Assembly: GCF_030347395.1 (NCBI RefSeq)
Contig: NZ_CP128170.1
Coordinates: forward strand, 2,170,001-2,234,000
Source: Microbacterium sp. ET2
GTDB lineage: Bacteria > Actinomycetota > Actinomycetes > Actinomycetales > Microbacteriaceae
Direction: 5' to 3'
DNA length: 64,000 nucleotides
The notes below the pieces were generated by a model that was not told the DNA's origin, searched no databases, and saw nothing but the letters and a program-made list of their open reading frames with translations. Positions 27,502-36,727 of the stretch are shown in pieces. The first letter of the stretch is position 1. Each line of letters starts with the position of its first letter. A program made the position numbers and the translations under genes.

Positions 27502-29204
27502 GCACGTCAGGCAATCACTCACGTTGGGCGTTCGACGACGACATGCGTCTGCGACAGGGGAACGAGCTTCGTCTCCTTCTCGGCGGGCAGGTACACAACT
27601 CGTCCAGTTCCTCGGCGGCGACAATCCGCCGGTCATTCGCGCACACCCGACGCCTGGGCGCCAATGCGGTGCTCGCCCCGGTCAGCTGGGCGCTGACAGA
27701 GCCGCAGGAGGGCGTCTTCGATTTCGACCTCGTGGACACGATGATCGAGGAGGCGCGCCGGCTGAGTCTGCGCCTCGTGCCACTGTGGTTCGGTGCGTTC
27801 AAGAACGCTGCCTCAACGTACGCGCCGCGGTGGGTTCGCGCAGACCTCGAGAGGTTTCCGCGAGCCGTGGTGCAAGCCAAGGTCCGCGGCAACGCGTTCC
27901 ACTACTCCGGAGTGACGCCCACACCCGTGCTTTCGGTGTTCAGCGAGAACCTCCGCGCGGCCGATGCTGCGGCGTTCGAGGCGTTCCTGGCACACGTGGC
28001 GAAGGTTGACGCGACCGACGTCGTCGCCATGGTCCAGGTCGAGAACGAGTCGGGCATCCTCCGCGACAGCCGAGATCGAAGCGCACTCGCCGAGGAGGCT
28101 TGGGCCGGCCAGGTCCCGTCCGAACTGATCGTGCTCGCACGCGCTGGTCGCGCCGACTCGTTGCTGCGCGAGCTCTGGACAGCGCACGGGGAACGGGAGA
28201 GCGGAACCTGGGCCGAAGTGTTCGGTGAGGGGTCCGGAGCCGACGAGGTCTTCATGGCGTGGTCCATAGGCTCATACGTGCAGCACGTCGCCGAACGTGG
28301 ACGTGTGCACAGGCGTGTCCCGATGTACACCAACGCGTGGCTCGGGCCGCAGCCGGGGCAGGACGAGCCGGGACGGTGGCCGAGTGGCGGCCCCGCCAGC
28401 CGGGTCGTGGATGTATGGCGCACTGCGGCTCCCTCGCTGTCGTTCGTCGCCCCCGACATCTACGTCGACGACGCTGATTCGGCGATGCGGGTCTACACCT
28501 CCCACAACCAGCCGTTCTTCGTCCCGGAAAGCCGGTTGCGCGCAGGCGAGCTCGTCCGTGCGATCGGCAGCTACCGCGCCATCGGCTGGTCGGCGTTCGG
28601 CATCGATGGCGCGAACCCCGATGGCCAGGTCGCGGCCGTGCTCACGTTTCTCAGCGCCCTCGAGTCGGACATCGCCGAGGCTCAGCGCGCCCGTCGCATC
28701 GGAGCCGTCGTCGTCGAGCGCGGCTCTTCACCTGCCGAGACTCGGGTCGGCGATCTCACGGTCTCGGCCCGCGGCCTCAACGACATCGTGCGCACTTTCC
28801 TCCTCGACGTCGGTGTGCAGCTGCCCGACGCAGCACTCCCCGTTCCTGACGAGACGCTCCCGCAAGAGCCCGTCCCGACGCCCGGTGAGCAGCGACCGTT
28901 CGCCCTGGTCTTCGCAGTAGCCGACGACGAGCTGGTCGTCGTGGGACAGGGGGTCAAACTGGACTTCGCCACTTCCGACGGCGATGTCGAAATCGACTCC
29001 GTCACGGAACTGCTCGTCGAAAAAGGAGAGCTCGTGCCGGGCAGGGTCCTCAATGGCGATGAACGCCTGCAGGTCGTGCCGGTGGACCGCGTCGGCGCTG
29101 CGAAAATCACTCTGCTCAGGCTTTCTCAGAATCAATGGGTCCGGGCGGTTCGCCCGAGCGTCACCGAGTGGCGTGCAGGAGGGGGACGTGGATCAGGAAG
29201 CTGA
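27498..29204 (+). CDS. GH35-like (DUF5597-type) beta-galactosidase family protein
   Basis: A 568-residue clan-A glycoside hydrolase candidate. N-terminal barrel features are RLRQGNELRLLLGGQVHNSS and LGANAVLAPVSWALTEPQEGVFDF; the acid/base is likely the Glu of VQVENESG and the nucleophile the Glu of PFFVPESR. The C-terminal ~200 residues are beta-rich and match the additional domain of DUF5597 proteins. No signal peptide, so it acts on imported glycosides in the cytoplasm. GTG start coupled to the esterase stop. Its codon use is a little less G/C-extreme than neighbours. Sugar specificity cannot be told. Confidence 0.75.
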   Translation: MSTSGNHSRWAFDDDMRLRQGNELRLLLGGQVHNSSSSSAATIRRSFAHTRRLGANAVLAPVSWALTEPQEGVFDFDLVDTMIEEARRLSLRLVPLWFGAFKNAASTYAPRWVRADLERFPRAVVQAKVRGNAFHYSGVTPTPVLSVFSENLRAADAAAFEAFLAHVAKVDATDVVAMVQVENESGILRDSRDRSALAEEAWAGQVPSELIVLARAGRADSLLRELWTAHGERESGTWAEVFGEGSGADEVFMAWSIGSYVQHVAERGRVHRRVPMYTNAWLGPQPGQDEPGRWPSGGPASRVVDVWRTAAPSLSFVAPDIYVDDADSAMRVYTSHNQPFFVPESRLRAGELVRAIGSYRAIGWSAFGIDGANPDGQVAAVLTFLSALESDIAEAQRARRIGAVVVERGSSPAETRVGDLTVSARGLNDIVRTFLLDVGVQLPDAALPVPDETLPQEPVPTPGEQRPFALVFAVADDELVVVGQGVKLDFATSDGDVEIDSVTELLVEKGELVPGRVLNGDERLQVVPVDRVGAAKITLLRLSQNQWVRAVRPSVTEWRAGGGRGSGS

Positions 29205-30681
29205 CGGACCGGGAGCTGCGCGGAGCTACACCAACCCAGTCCTCGGGGGAGACCGGCCCGACCCCGCGGTCATCAAGGTGGGGGACGAGTACTGGATGAC
29301 GTACTCGTCGTTCGAGGCGGCTCCCGGGCTGCTCCTGTACCGCTCGGACGACCTCGTCACCTGGACGTACGTCACAGCCGCGCTCCCCGAACCTCTCGGC
29401 AGCACGTTCGCCGTCGACGTCGCCGAGCATGACGGCCGCTTCTTCATCTACATCCCCTTCATCCCGACACCGTGGTCGTCCCTCACCGACGCCTCGATCT
29501 TCGTCATCCACGCCGACGCGATGGCCGGTCCCTGGTCGGAGCCGATCGATCTCGGCGTCCGGGGAGCCATCGACCCCGGCCACGTGGTCGGCGAGGACGG
29601 CCGGCGCTACCTGTTCCTCAGCGGCATTCGCCGGGTCGCCCTGTGCGACGACGGACTGTCGACCGTGGGGGAGATCGAGCAGGTCTACGACGGCTGGCGG
29701 TACCCCGACGACTGGATCACCGAGGCCTACGCCCTCGAGGGCCCCAAGCTGTTCCGGCGCGGGGAGTGGTTCTACCTCGTCAGTGCGGTCGGCGGCACGG
29801 CTGGCCCGCCGACCGGTCATATGGTGATCGTCGCCCGATCGCGGTCGGTGCACGGTCCGTGGGAGAACCACCCGGGTAACCCGATCGCTCGCACCCGCAG
29901 CGCGGACGAGCGCTGGTGGTCGCGCGGGCACGCCACGATCCTCGAAGTCCCGGGCGAGCAGTGGTACATGCTGTCGCACGGGTACGAGAACGGCTACCGC
30001 ACTCTCGGTCGGCAGATCCTGCTCGAGCAGGTTGCGTGGACGGAGGACGGATGGCCCGTGGCGGCCGCCGACGACGTCGGCGGTGCGCTTCCCCTCCCCG
30101 AGGGGGCAGCCCCGCAGCATCCGCTTCTCCCACCGGCCGAAGAGATCCCCGGCTTCCGCCTCGGGGAGCGCTGGGCCTTCCACGCCCCGTTACCGGGCGA
30201 GTCCGGGCGCCTCACCGTCGCCGACGACGTGCTGGTCCTCCGCGGCAAGGGGGTGGGGCCCGGAGACTCCTCGCCGCTCGCCCTCGTCACCGGCGACCAC
30301 GCTTACGAGATCGAGGTCGACGTCGAGCTGGAGGGGCCCGTCGAGGCGGGGCTGCTGCTGTTCTTCAACGGGCGCCTCTTCTGCGGGATGGGCATCGACG
30401 GTGCGGGGATGCGCAGCTACTCCGGGGGCATCCGCACGCACTGGCGGGAGCCCGCGCCGGCCGGGCGCCGCCTGTCGCTTCGCCTGCGGAACGACCACCA
30501 CATCGTCACGGGCTGGTGGCGCGAGCAGGGCGGCGAGTGGACACGGCACGGCGTCCGCTACGAGACGTCGGGCTACCACGCCAACACGATCGGCGACCTG
30601 CTGAGCCTCCGTCCGGCCATCTACGCCGCCGGTGACGGGTCGGCGCGCTTCCGCGACCTGCGCTACCGCCGCCTGGCCTGA
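29188..30681 (+). CDS. Glycoside hydrolase family 43 protein
   Basis: A 497-residue five-bladed beta-propeller glycosidase, typically an alpha-L-arabinofuranosidase or beta-xylosidase. The general-base Asp is in LGGDRPDPAVIKVGDEYWMTYS, the pKa-modulating Asp in AIDPGHVVGEDG and the acid Glu in YALEGPKLFRR. Residues ~320-497 form a C-terminal beta-sandwich (EIEVDVELEGPVEAGLLLFF). No signal peptide. GTG at 29188 preceded by AGGAGG at five bases; overlaps the previous gene by 17 bp. Likely trims arabinose or xylose from imported glycosides. Confidence 0.88.
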   Translation: MDQEADGPGAARSYTNPVLGGDRPDPAVIKVGDEYWMTYSSFEAAPGLLLYRSDDLVTWTYVTAALPEPLGSTFAVDVAEHDGRFFIYIPFIPTPWSSLTDASIFVIHADAMAGPWSEPIDLGVRGAIDPGHVVGEDGRRYLFLSGIRRVALCDDGLSTVGEIEQVYDGWRYPDDWITEAYALEGPKLFRRGEWFYLVSAVGGTAGPPTGHMVIVARSRSVHGPWENHPGNPIARTRSADERWWSRGHATILEVPGEQWYMLSHGYENGYRTLGRQILLEQVAWTEDGWPVAAADDVGGALPLPEGAAPQHPLLPPAEEIPGFRLGERWAFHAPLPGESGRLTVADDVLVLRGKGVGPGDSSPLALVTGDHAYEIEVDVELEGPVEAGLLLFFNGRLFCGMGIDGAGMRSYSGGIRTHWREPAPAGRRLSLRLRNDHHIVTGWWREQGGEWTRHGVRYETSGYHANTIGDLLSLRPAIYAAGDGSARFRDLRYRRLA

Positions 30682-30784
30682 CGCGCTGCCCGTCGGCTGG
30701 CACACGGAAGGAGATCGGCGCGCAGGAGGTCGACGCCGCCCGTCTCGTCCTCCGCTGTGCCGATGTCCTCCGGGGCGCGCGCGG

Positions 30785-31750
30785 CTATACCGCGACGGCC
30801 GCCTCGGGCATCGAGGCGACGTGGGCGCCGGAGTCGACGATGCGTCCGGCCTCGACGAAGAGGTCGCGCATCCAGGCGTGCTCGGGGTCGCGCCCGTGCA
30901 CCGGATGCCACCACAGGGCGTTCGTGAGCGGTGTCGGCTCGAACGGCAGCCCGACCGCGCGCACCCCGCCGGCCCGGGTGGCGAGGTGGGCGATCGCCTT
31001 CTGGATGACGCCGATGCGGCGCGTTCCGGCGATGAAGTGGCTCATCGCGAGGAAGCTCTCCACGATTGCCTCGATGCGCGGCTCGATCCCGAGCTGCTGC
31101 ACCTGCCTCCCCGCCGAGGTGAACGCCGAGCGGGTCTGATACGTCATCACCCAGGGGAGCTCGGCGAGCTGGTCACGGGTGAGTTCGCTGCCGACCTCGT
31201 CGTTATCGGTGGCGACGAGGGCGGTCCAGTCGTCATGCCAGAGGTCGACGAACGGATGATCAGAGATCGGCCCGTGGGGGATGATCATGCCGTCCACCGA
31301 CCGCAGCCGGGTCGCCGCGTCGTCGACGATCGTGGGGTTGTGGAGCATGAAACGGAAGCGCACGCCCGGCGCTCGCTCGGCGGCGAGGCGCGACACGACA
31401 CTGCCGACGGTGACGAAGCCGTAGTCGGAGCCGTAGATGGAGAACTCACGCGTGGACTCCTCGGGTGACCAGGTCGCCTGCGACTCGAAGACGCGACGGG
31501 CGGCTTCGAGGGCCGAGGTCGTGTGCTCGCTGAGGCGTACGGCGAAGGGCGTCAGTTCGTAGGTGTTGCCGCGGCGGGCGAGGATCGGGTCGCCGAAGTG
31601 GGTGCGCAAGCGTGCGAGCGAGGCGCTGAGGGCGGGCTGGCTGAGGTGCAGCCGCTCCGCGGCCCGGGTGACGCTCCGCTCGGTGAGGAGAGCGTCCAGG
31701 GAGACCAGCAGGTTCAGGTCGAGGCGGGAGAGCGGCATCTGGTCGGTCAC
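30785..31750 (-). CDS. LysR-family transcriptional regulator
   Basis: A 321-residue LTTR: N-terminal HTH RLDLNLLVSLDALLTERSVTRAAERLHLSQPALSASLARL, then an effector domain with STREFSIYGSDYGFVTVGSVV. The GTG at 31750, with AAGGA ten bases upstream, is preferred; a longer frame begins with TTG at 31792 but would swallow a GATAC-N7-GTATC inverted repeat that looks like a LysR site. The ATG 12 bases further in is another option. Located between the GH43 gene (convergent) and the binding-protein gene, it may control the importer or glycosidases. Confidence 0.85.
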   Translation of the reverse strand: MTDQMPLSRLDLNLLVSLDALLTERSVTRAAERLHLSQPALSASLARLRTHFGDPILARRGNTYELTPFAVRLSEHTTSALEAARRVFESQATWSPEESTREFSIYGSDYGFVTVGSVVSRLAAERAPGVRFRFMLHNPTIVDDAATRLRSVDGMIIPHGPISDHPFVDLWHDDWTALVATDNDEVGSELTRDQLAELPWVMTYQTRSAFTSAGRQVQQLGIEPRIEAIVESFLAMSHFIAGTRRIGVIQKAIAHLATRAGGVRAVGLPFEPTPLTNALWWHPVHGRDPEHAWMRDLFVEAGRIVDSGAHVASMPEAAVAV

Positions 31751-31773
31751 GGCGGTGTGATCCTTCGGTCGGG

Positions 31774-31790
31774 GATACACCAACCGTATC
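31774..31790 (-). promoter_or_regulatory. GATAC-N7-GTATC inverted repeat, candidate LysR autoregulatory site
   Basis: The repeat contains the T-N11-A pattern expected of LysR operators (ATAC-N7-GTAT) and lies 24 bp upstream of the preferred LysR start. Function inferred from pattern and position only. Confidence 0.45.
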
Positions 31791-31855
31791 AATCGGCTCT
31801 ATGTTCGTGCTATCCCTTATCGGCGCCAGCGATGCGCCTGGTCGCACGAGACAAA

Positions 31856-31890
31856 CGTCGCCGCCCGGGAGGAGGACCCGGGCGGCGACG
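31856..31890 (-). terminator. Rho-independent-like terminator of the ABC binding-protein gene
   Basis: A perfect 14-bp stem (arms 31856-31869 and 31877-31890) with a 7-base loop, 31 bp downstream of the binding-protein stop. Read on the minus strand the stem is followed by TTTG, a short T tract. It is the strongest hairpin I noticed in the window. Confidence 0.75.
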
Positions 31891-31921
31891 GTTCGACGCA
31901 AGGCGTCAGGGATGTGCGGAG

Positions 31922-33232
31922 TTACTCACCCCATGCGGCATCCATCTCATCGAGCACCTGGTCGACGGTCTTCTGTCCGGTGAGCAGACCCTGGACACCC
32001 ACGCCGAGCGTGTCGTAGACGTCGGGGTTCGGCCACGTGGCGTTCGGAAGACCCGCGTAGTCGCCGTTCTCGAGCAGCTGGCCGATCGGCGAGTAGATCG
32101 GCAGCAGGTTGTCGGCCGTGGCGCCGGTGATCGGGACGAAGCCCGACAGGTCGGCGAAGGCCTGCGACTCCTCGGGGGTCGCCAGCCAGTCGAGGAACTC
32201 CTGTGCGGACGCCTTCACGGCGTCGTCAGCCGAGGCGTTCACGGCCCAGGCGTAGTTGGCCGAGGCCAGCCCGTAGGGCGCGCCGCCGTCTGCGGGCGGG
32301 AAGGCCTGGACCGTCAGGTCGAGGCCGGTGCCGGCGCTGATCGACGTCGCCGCCGAGCCGGGAACCGCCGCGGTGAGCGAGGCCTGCGATCCGATGCCCT
32401 GCGTGATGGAGTCGAAGGTGCCGCCGGCGACACCGTCCTGGAAGCAGCCGCCCTCGTTCATCTCCAGGATGTCCTCGAGCACGTCGCGCCATCCGCTGTC
32501 GGCGAAGGTCACATCGCCCGCCGCGCGCTGCTCGTTCCAATCGGGGGTCTCGGCGTACACGCGGGTCGCGGAGATCAGCATCGAGAACAGGCCGGTGTTG
32601 AACGGCACGCTTCCGGCGAGCACCGTGAAGGTCTTGCCGCCGTCGCGTGCCGTGGTGCACGCCTCGAGCAGGTCGTCGTAGGTCTCGGGGTAGGCGTCGA
32701 TACCGACCTCTTCGCCGCCGGCGCCGTTGTAGATGAAGCCGACAGGCACGAGCGCGGCGGGCTGGGCGTACACATCACCGTCGAAGGAGTACTCGGCCTC
32801 GGTCCCGGCGGGGATCGTGCCGCTGGAGGTCTCGTTCAGCGGCTCGAGGAAGCCCGCCTCTGCGAGGTTGACGACCGAGATCGGCTGCCCGGTGCCGGGT
32901 GCGAGCACCATCATGTCGGCGGCGTTCCCGGCCTGCAGCTGGGTGGTCACCTGCGTGTTGTACGCGTCGGAGGGGTAGGGGATCACCTCGATCTCGACGC
33001 CGGTCTGCTCGGTGTACTTCGCGGCGGTCTCGGCCCAGTAGTCGTCCTGGTCGTTGGCCTGAGCGACCATGAGGCTGAAGTTCGCAGAGGTCTCGTCGCC
33101 GGAGTCTCCTCCGCTGTCGGACCCGCCGTTGTCGGAACCGCCGCCCGAGCAGCCCGCGAGGACGAGAGCGCCGGCGGCGCCCACAGCCAGGAGGGACCAA
33201 CGGAGGCGCCGGATGTCGGAATGCTGTGACAT
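31922..33232 (-). CDS. ABC transporter extracellular sugar-binding lipoprotein
   Basis: A 436-residue solute-binding protein of the CUT1 (carbohydrate uptake 1) group. The signal peptide has a basic start (RRLR), a hydrophobic core and lipobox LAGC with lipidated Cys28, followed by a Ser/Gly/Asp-rich linker, so the protein is membrane-anchored outside the cell. It partners with the two permeases encoded on the other strand at 36728 and 37694; no ATPase gene is nearby, suggesting a shared MsiK-type ATPase elsewhere. A GCTTNNGTCGAAA-type motif lies about 90 bp upstream. Ligand unknown; context suggests glycosides or oligosaccharides. Confidence 0.88.
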   Translation of the reverse strand: MSQHSDIRRLRWSLLAVGAAGALVLAGCSGGGSDNGGSDSGGDSGDETSANFSLMVAQANDQDDYWAETAAKYTEQTGVEIEVIPYPSDAYNTQVTTQLQAGNAADMMVLAPGTGQPISVVNLAEAGFLEPLNETSSGTIPAGTEAEYSFDGDVYAQPAALVPVGFIYNGAGGEEVGIDAYPETYDDLLEACTTARDGGKTFTVLAGSVPFNTGLFSMLISATRVYAETPDWNEQRAAGDVTFADSGWRDVLEDILEMNEGGCFQDGVAGGTFDSITQGIGSQASLTAAVPGSAATSISAGTGLDLTVQAFPPADGGAPYGLASANYAWAVNASADDAVKASAQEFLDWLATPEESQAFADLSGFVPITGATADNLLPIYSPIGQLLENGDYAGLPNATWPNPDVYDTLGVGVQGLLTGQKTVDQVLDEMDAAWGE

Positions 33233-33320
33233 GTCGACCTTTCATGACGTCGTTGTCGCCAGTGCAGAACTGGCGCGGCTTCGGATCTGCCGCACCATCA
33301 GCCTGACACGATATGCCGCT

Positions 33321-33333
33321 TTTCGACATAACT
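33321..33333 (-). promoter_or_regulatory. Motif AGTTATGTCGAAA upstream of the sugar-binding protein gene
   Basis: One of the recurring island promoter motifs (consensus GCTTNNGTCGAAA). It overlaps the stop codon of the upstream GH106-like gene, so the binding-protein gene has its own regulated promoter in the 99-bp spacer. Confidence 0.5.
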
Positions 33334-36300
33334 AGTGCTTATGTATAGCCATAGTCCTGCTGATTCGCCGGTCTGGGCCCAGAACGAGTGACACCGGCCC
33401 GGCGATCCCGGCGGGCCGAGGGGTCGCGTCCACGGTGAAGACCGTCGTCATCGGTTCATAGACCTCCCCGGTCGGTGCCTTCGCCTCGGCGATGAGCCGG
33501 TTGCGCCACCCCGTCGCCACGCGGACCGTCACGTCGTTCTGCCCCTCGCCGACCAGACCCGTGATGTCGAGACGCCAGGGCGCTGTCCACACCACTCCGG
33601 CGCTCTCCCCGCCCACGAGGATCTCCGCGATGTCATGGACGGCCTCGAACTCCACGCTCACCCGCCCCTGCAGATCCGCGGCCGAGAGGGTGAACCGCGT
33701 CTCGTAGGTGCCGACCCCCGAGAAGCCGACAGCCTCCGGGTGCTGCGTCCACGGCTCGGGCCCGGTGGTGAACTCTCGAGGTGCGAGCCCGGGCAGTGTC
33801 ATCCGCCATGGCCCCTCGAGGGGCACCGACCGCTCGTCGACCTCGGAGACGAGGGGCGCGTCTGCTCCGGACAGCAGGAACGCAGAACCGAAGGGCCCGA
33901 GCGTCAGCTCGAAGGTCGTCGGGTCGTCGTCCGGCGCGCTCTCGAGCGCTGTGACCATCGTGGTGGCCGCGTCCCAGCGGGCGATGCGCTCCGCGTCGCC
34001 GATCGACACCGTGGTCGTGATCGGGGCGGCGGAGGGATTGGCCACGAAGGTCAGCAGCTGTCCGTCGATCCGCCGCGACAGGGTGCGGACGGAGGGGTCG
34101 GCGACGGTGACCGGGGGCGCGATGCCGAGCCCCCGAAGCGCGCCATGGAGATCGGATGTTGCCACGAGGCGTCCCCCATGATCAGAGCCCCAGATCCGGT
34201 CGCGGACACGGGTGAACGTCTCGACGTCGTCCGCGAGCGACGGAGAAGCGGCCGGTGGACGCCCCACCACGGTTGCGCCGGCAGCGAGGAGGCGCTCGAT
34301 GTGAGCGAGGGCGGTGAGTGTCATCCGGTGTGAGGTGCCGCCGAGGAACAGGGCGGCATAGGAGGCGCCGCGCGCCATGACCCGCCCGCCCTCGACCCGG
34401 AGGACGTTCGCCAGGGCGTCGGCTCCGACGTAGTCGAAGCCGTACCCCGGGGGCACGGTCTCGTCCGATGCCTCGCCGAAAAGGCCCGTGACCGGTGCCT
34501 CCTCGCCGACGAACACTGCGACGTCCACAACCGGCTCGCCCTCGGCGAGCAGCGCCGAGCATCGCGCGAGGTAATCGGTCCACGGTCTCGCCATTCGAGC
34601 CCATGTCTCGTTTCGAGAGAAGGTCTGCCCGAGGAAGGGCGCGAGAGCCATCCCGGGAGGCGGAACCGTCGTGGGCTGATGCGGTGACGAGTGGATGCAG
34701 AACCGGGTCACACCGAGGGTGAGCTGCAGATCGGCGACGTGCTTGAGGCTGCCGGGTGTCGCCGTCCACGGGTCTTCGAAGGCGGTGAACGCCTCTGATC
34801 CGGTGCGGGAGGCTCCGTACACATGCGCCACCGACGCAGCGCCGCGCAGGTCGGCGACGTACGTCGGTCTGGGCCCGTCCTCCGGCGCGAAGGTCCACAT
34901 CGCGCCCATCGGCACGTCGGCCGCTGCCCGCATCGCCAGGTCGTCGCCGAGCTGCGGGCGACGATCTTCCAGCGCTTCGGCGTAGAGGGTCCAGCCCCGC
35001 TCGTGCGCGACCGCGGCGAGGGTGCCGTAGTAGTGCTCGGCGAGAAGCTCGGCGAGCGTGCGTCGATAGTCGTACAGGAACGCGTCGGCGCGGCCCGCGT
35101 CGCCCACCACCCATCCGAGGAGGCACGGTAGCCACGGCGTCGGATCGTAGCCGCGCCGCGCGGCGAACTCTTCGGCGATGGCATCGGTCCAGTTCTGCAG
35201 CCCCGCCTCGATGCTGTCGCTGAGGAGCGCCGAGACGGCCTCTGCCGCCGCCCCGGCGAAGCGCGCCAGGTGGGTCTCGAGATAGCTGCGCACCCGGCGG
35301 CCGTCGAGCTTGTCGACCTCGAGACCCGTCGCATCGGGAAGTGCCGGGCCGTTGACCGCGCCCGTGGTCGAGGCTCCGAGTCGCAGGACGCGCCAGCGTC
35401 CCGGCGGGGGAGCCCAGTGCAGGATGCCGTCTGAGACGTGTCCGGTGAGGTCGACCACCTCCGCCGGATCGATCACTCCGGCCGCCGCGTCGGGGGAGTC
35501 GAGCGCGTAGTAGTCGGATGCGACGCCGAAGCCGGCCTTCGCTTCGCTCATGTGCACACGGGACGCGCTGAACAGGGCGAACTCGCTGACCTCGAAGGTG
35601 TGGGCGGGGCGGAGCACGGGTGGTGTGGCGAGGCCGTCGGCCGTCGGAGGCAGCGCCGCTGCGGCAGGCTCGCCGTGCAGCCGAAGCCGGAACACGCGGG
35701 AGGTCACGGGCGCGAAGGAGGCCGATCGCACCGGCGCGCGGGTGTCGATGAGCTCGGAGATCGAGGCCCACACGCCGTCGACCCGCTCCGCCTCGAGCAC
35801 CGCGCCCGCCGGCGGCGCGGCGCCGAAGCCGCGGGGACCGGGCAGTCCCACGACTACCGAGCGCACGGTGACCGGCTCGTCGAACCTCTGCACGATCCAG
35901 GCCTCAGACGGCCGATCGGGATCACGGGCCAGTGCGACGCCGGCGACGAAGGAGCCGTCGGTGAGGACCTCCGGCGACCCGACGGCGCCTGCAGACGTGT
36001 CGACCGTCTCGGCACGCAGCGGCAGGCGATCGACATCCTCGGGTACGGCGAGAACCCGCCACGGAGCCGTGAACCGCCGCTCCGGGTCATCCGATCCGCA
36101 ATCCTGGTACGCGCCCACGGCGTCGGGTAGCGGGGGGAGAGGGACGCGCACCGGTGTGCCACCCTCGACGATCGCCTGCGACCACACGACCTTCTTCATC
36201 GCGTTGACGGGCTCCACCCAGGGCCCGCCCGAGGCACTCCACCCTGAGGAGGTGGCCACCGCCACCTCGAGTCCGAGCTCCCGCGCCCGTGCTGTCGCTG

Positions 36301-36556
36301 CGGTCATCGCTTCGTCCCATGCCGGTGTTCCCGGTCGCACCGGCGCTGCGACCACCGACGGAAGCCCCATGCCGCCGTCGAAGATCTGCACGCCGCCGAC
36401 GCCGACCTCGCGCATCCACTCGAGGTCGGCGAGAAGACCGGGAATGTCGATGTTGCCGTCCATCCAGTGCCACCACACGTGGGGTCGCGCATCGGCGGGC
36501 GGGTCGAGGAACACCCGGCGGAGGCGGGCGACGGTGTCTGGGGCGGGCTCGATCAC
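33332..36556 (-). CDS. Large glycosyl hydrolase, GH106-like (alpha-L-rhamnosidase family)
   Basis: A 1074-residue protein with GTG start. The N-terminus FLDPPADARPHVWWHWMDGNID and EWMREVGVGGVQIFDGGM are typical of the large GH106-like 'glycosyl hydrolase' family; further on LYAEALEDRRPQLGDD and MWTFAPEDG fit its barrel, and a C-terminal jelly-roll (VSVEFEAVHDIAEILVGGESAGVVW) resembles a carbohydrate-binding beta-sandwich. No signal peptide, so probably cytoplasmic. Characterised GH106 enzymes remove alpha-L-rhamnose; rhamnosylated flavonoids would suit this neighbourhood. It lies between the binding-protein gene and the divergent permeases. Exact specificity and catalytic residues were not assigned. 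Confidence 0.72.
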   Translation of the reverse strand: MIEPAPDTVARLRRVFLDPPADARPHVWWHWMDGNIDIPGLLADLEWMREVGVGGVQIFDGGMGLPSVVAAPVRPGTPAWDEAMTAATARARELGLEVAVATSSGWSASGGPWVEPVNAMKKVVWSQAIVEGGTPVRVPLPPLPDAVGAYQDCGSDDPERRFTAPWRVLAVPEDVDRLPLRAETVDTSAGAVGSPEVLTDGSFVAGVALARDPDRPSEAWIVQRFDEPVTVRSVVVGLPGPRGFGAAPPAGAVLEAERVDGVWASISELIDTRAPVRSASFAPVTSRVFRLRLHGEPAAAALPPTADGLATPPVLRPAHTFEVSEFALFSASRVHMSEAKAGFGVASDYYALDSPDAAAGVIDPAEVVDLTGHVSDGILHWAPPPGRWRVLRLGASTTGAVNGPALPDATGLEVDKLDGRRVRSYLETHLARFAGAAAEAVSALLSDSIEAGLQNWTDAIAEEFAARRGYDPTPWLPCLLGWVVGDAGRADAFLYDYRRTLAELLAEHYYGTLAAVAHERGWTLYAEALEDRRPQLGDDLAMRAAADVPMGAMWTFAPEDGPRPTYVADLRGAASVAHVYGASRTGSEAFTAFEDPWTATPGSLKHVADLQLTLGVTRFCIHSSPHQPTTVPPPGMALAPFLGQTFSRNETWARMARPWTDYLARCSALLAEGEPVVDVAVFVGEEAPVTGLFGEASDETVPPGYGFDYVGADALANVLRVEGGRVMARGASYAALFLGGTSHRMTLTALAHIERLLAAGATVVGRPPAASPSLADDVETFTRVRDRIWGSDHGGRLVATSDLHGALRGLGIAPPVTVADPSVRTLSRRIDGQLLTFVANPSAAPITTTVSIGDAERIARWDAATTMVTALESAPDDDPTTFELTLGPFGSAFLLSGADAPLVSEVDERSVPLEGPWRMTLPGLAPREFTTGPEPWTQHPEAVGFSGVGTYETRFTLSAADLQGRVSVEFEAVHDIAEILVGGESAGVVWTAPWRLDITGLVGEGQNDVTVRVATGWRNRLIAEAKAPTGEVYEPMTTVFTVDATPRPAGIAGPVSLVLGPDRRISRTMAIHKH

Positions 36557-36646
36557 GCGCCGATCCTGCCACCGCGCCGCATCGGGGCGGCACCCTCCCG
36601 CGCCTCGCGCCCACTTATATCCGATATCGCAAAAACTAATGTGCGG

Positions 36647-36659
36647 TTTCGACGCAAGC
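36647..36659 (+). promoter_or_regulatory. Motif TTTCGACGCAAGC upstream of the ABC permease operon
   Basis: Complement reads GCTTGCGTCGAAA, matching the shared island motif. It sits about 70 bp before the first permease start in the divergent spacer with the GH106-like gene. A GATATC-containing stretch lies just upstream. Confidence 0.5.
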
Positions 36660-36727
36660 GTGTGATCCTGAATCGACGGCGCCCCGAAACTGCTGCGGGC
36701 GCGCAGACGACGACGAGGTCAGGGCGA

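Noticed and set aside
31748..31792. TTG start for the LysR gene
   Set aside because: No ribosome-binding site, extra residues not typical of LysR N-termini, and the segment contains a likely LysR operator.
31793..31921. Small RNA gene at the 14-bp hairpin
   Set aside because: The hairpin lies directly downstream of the binding-protein stop and has a short T tract on that strand, so a terminator explains it.
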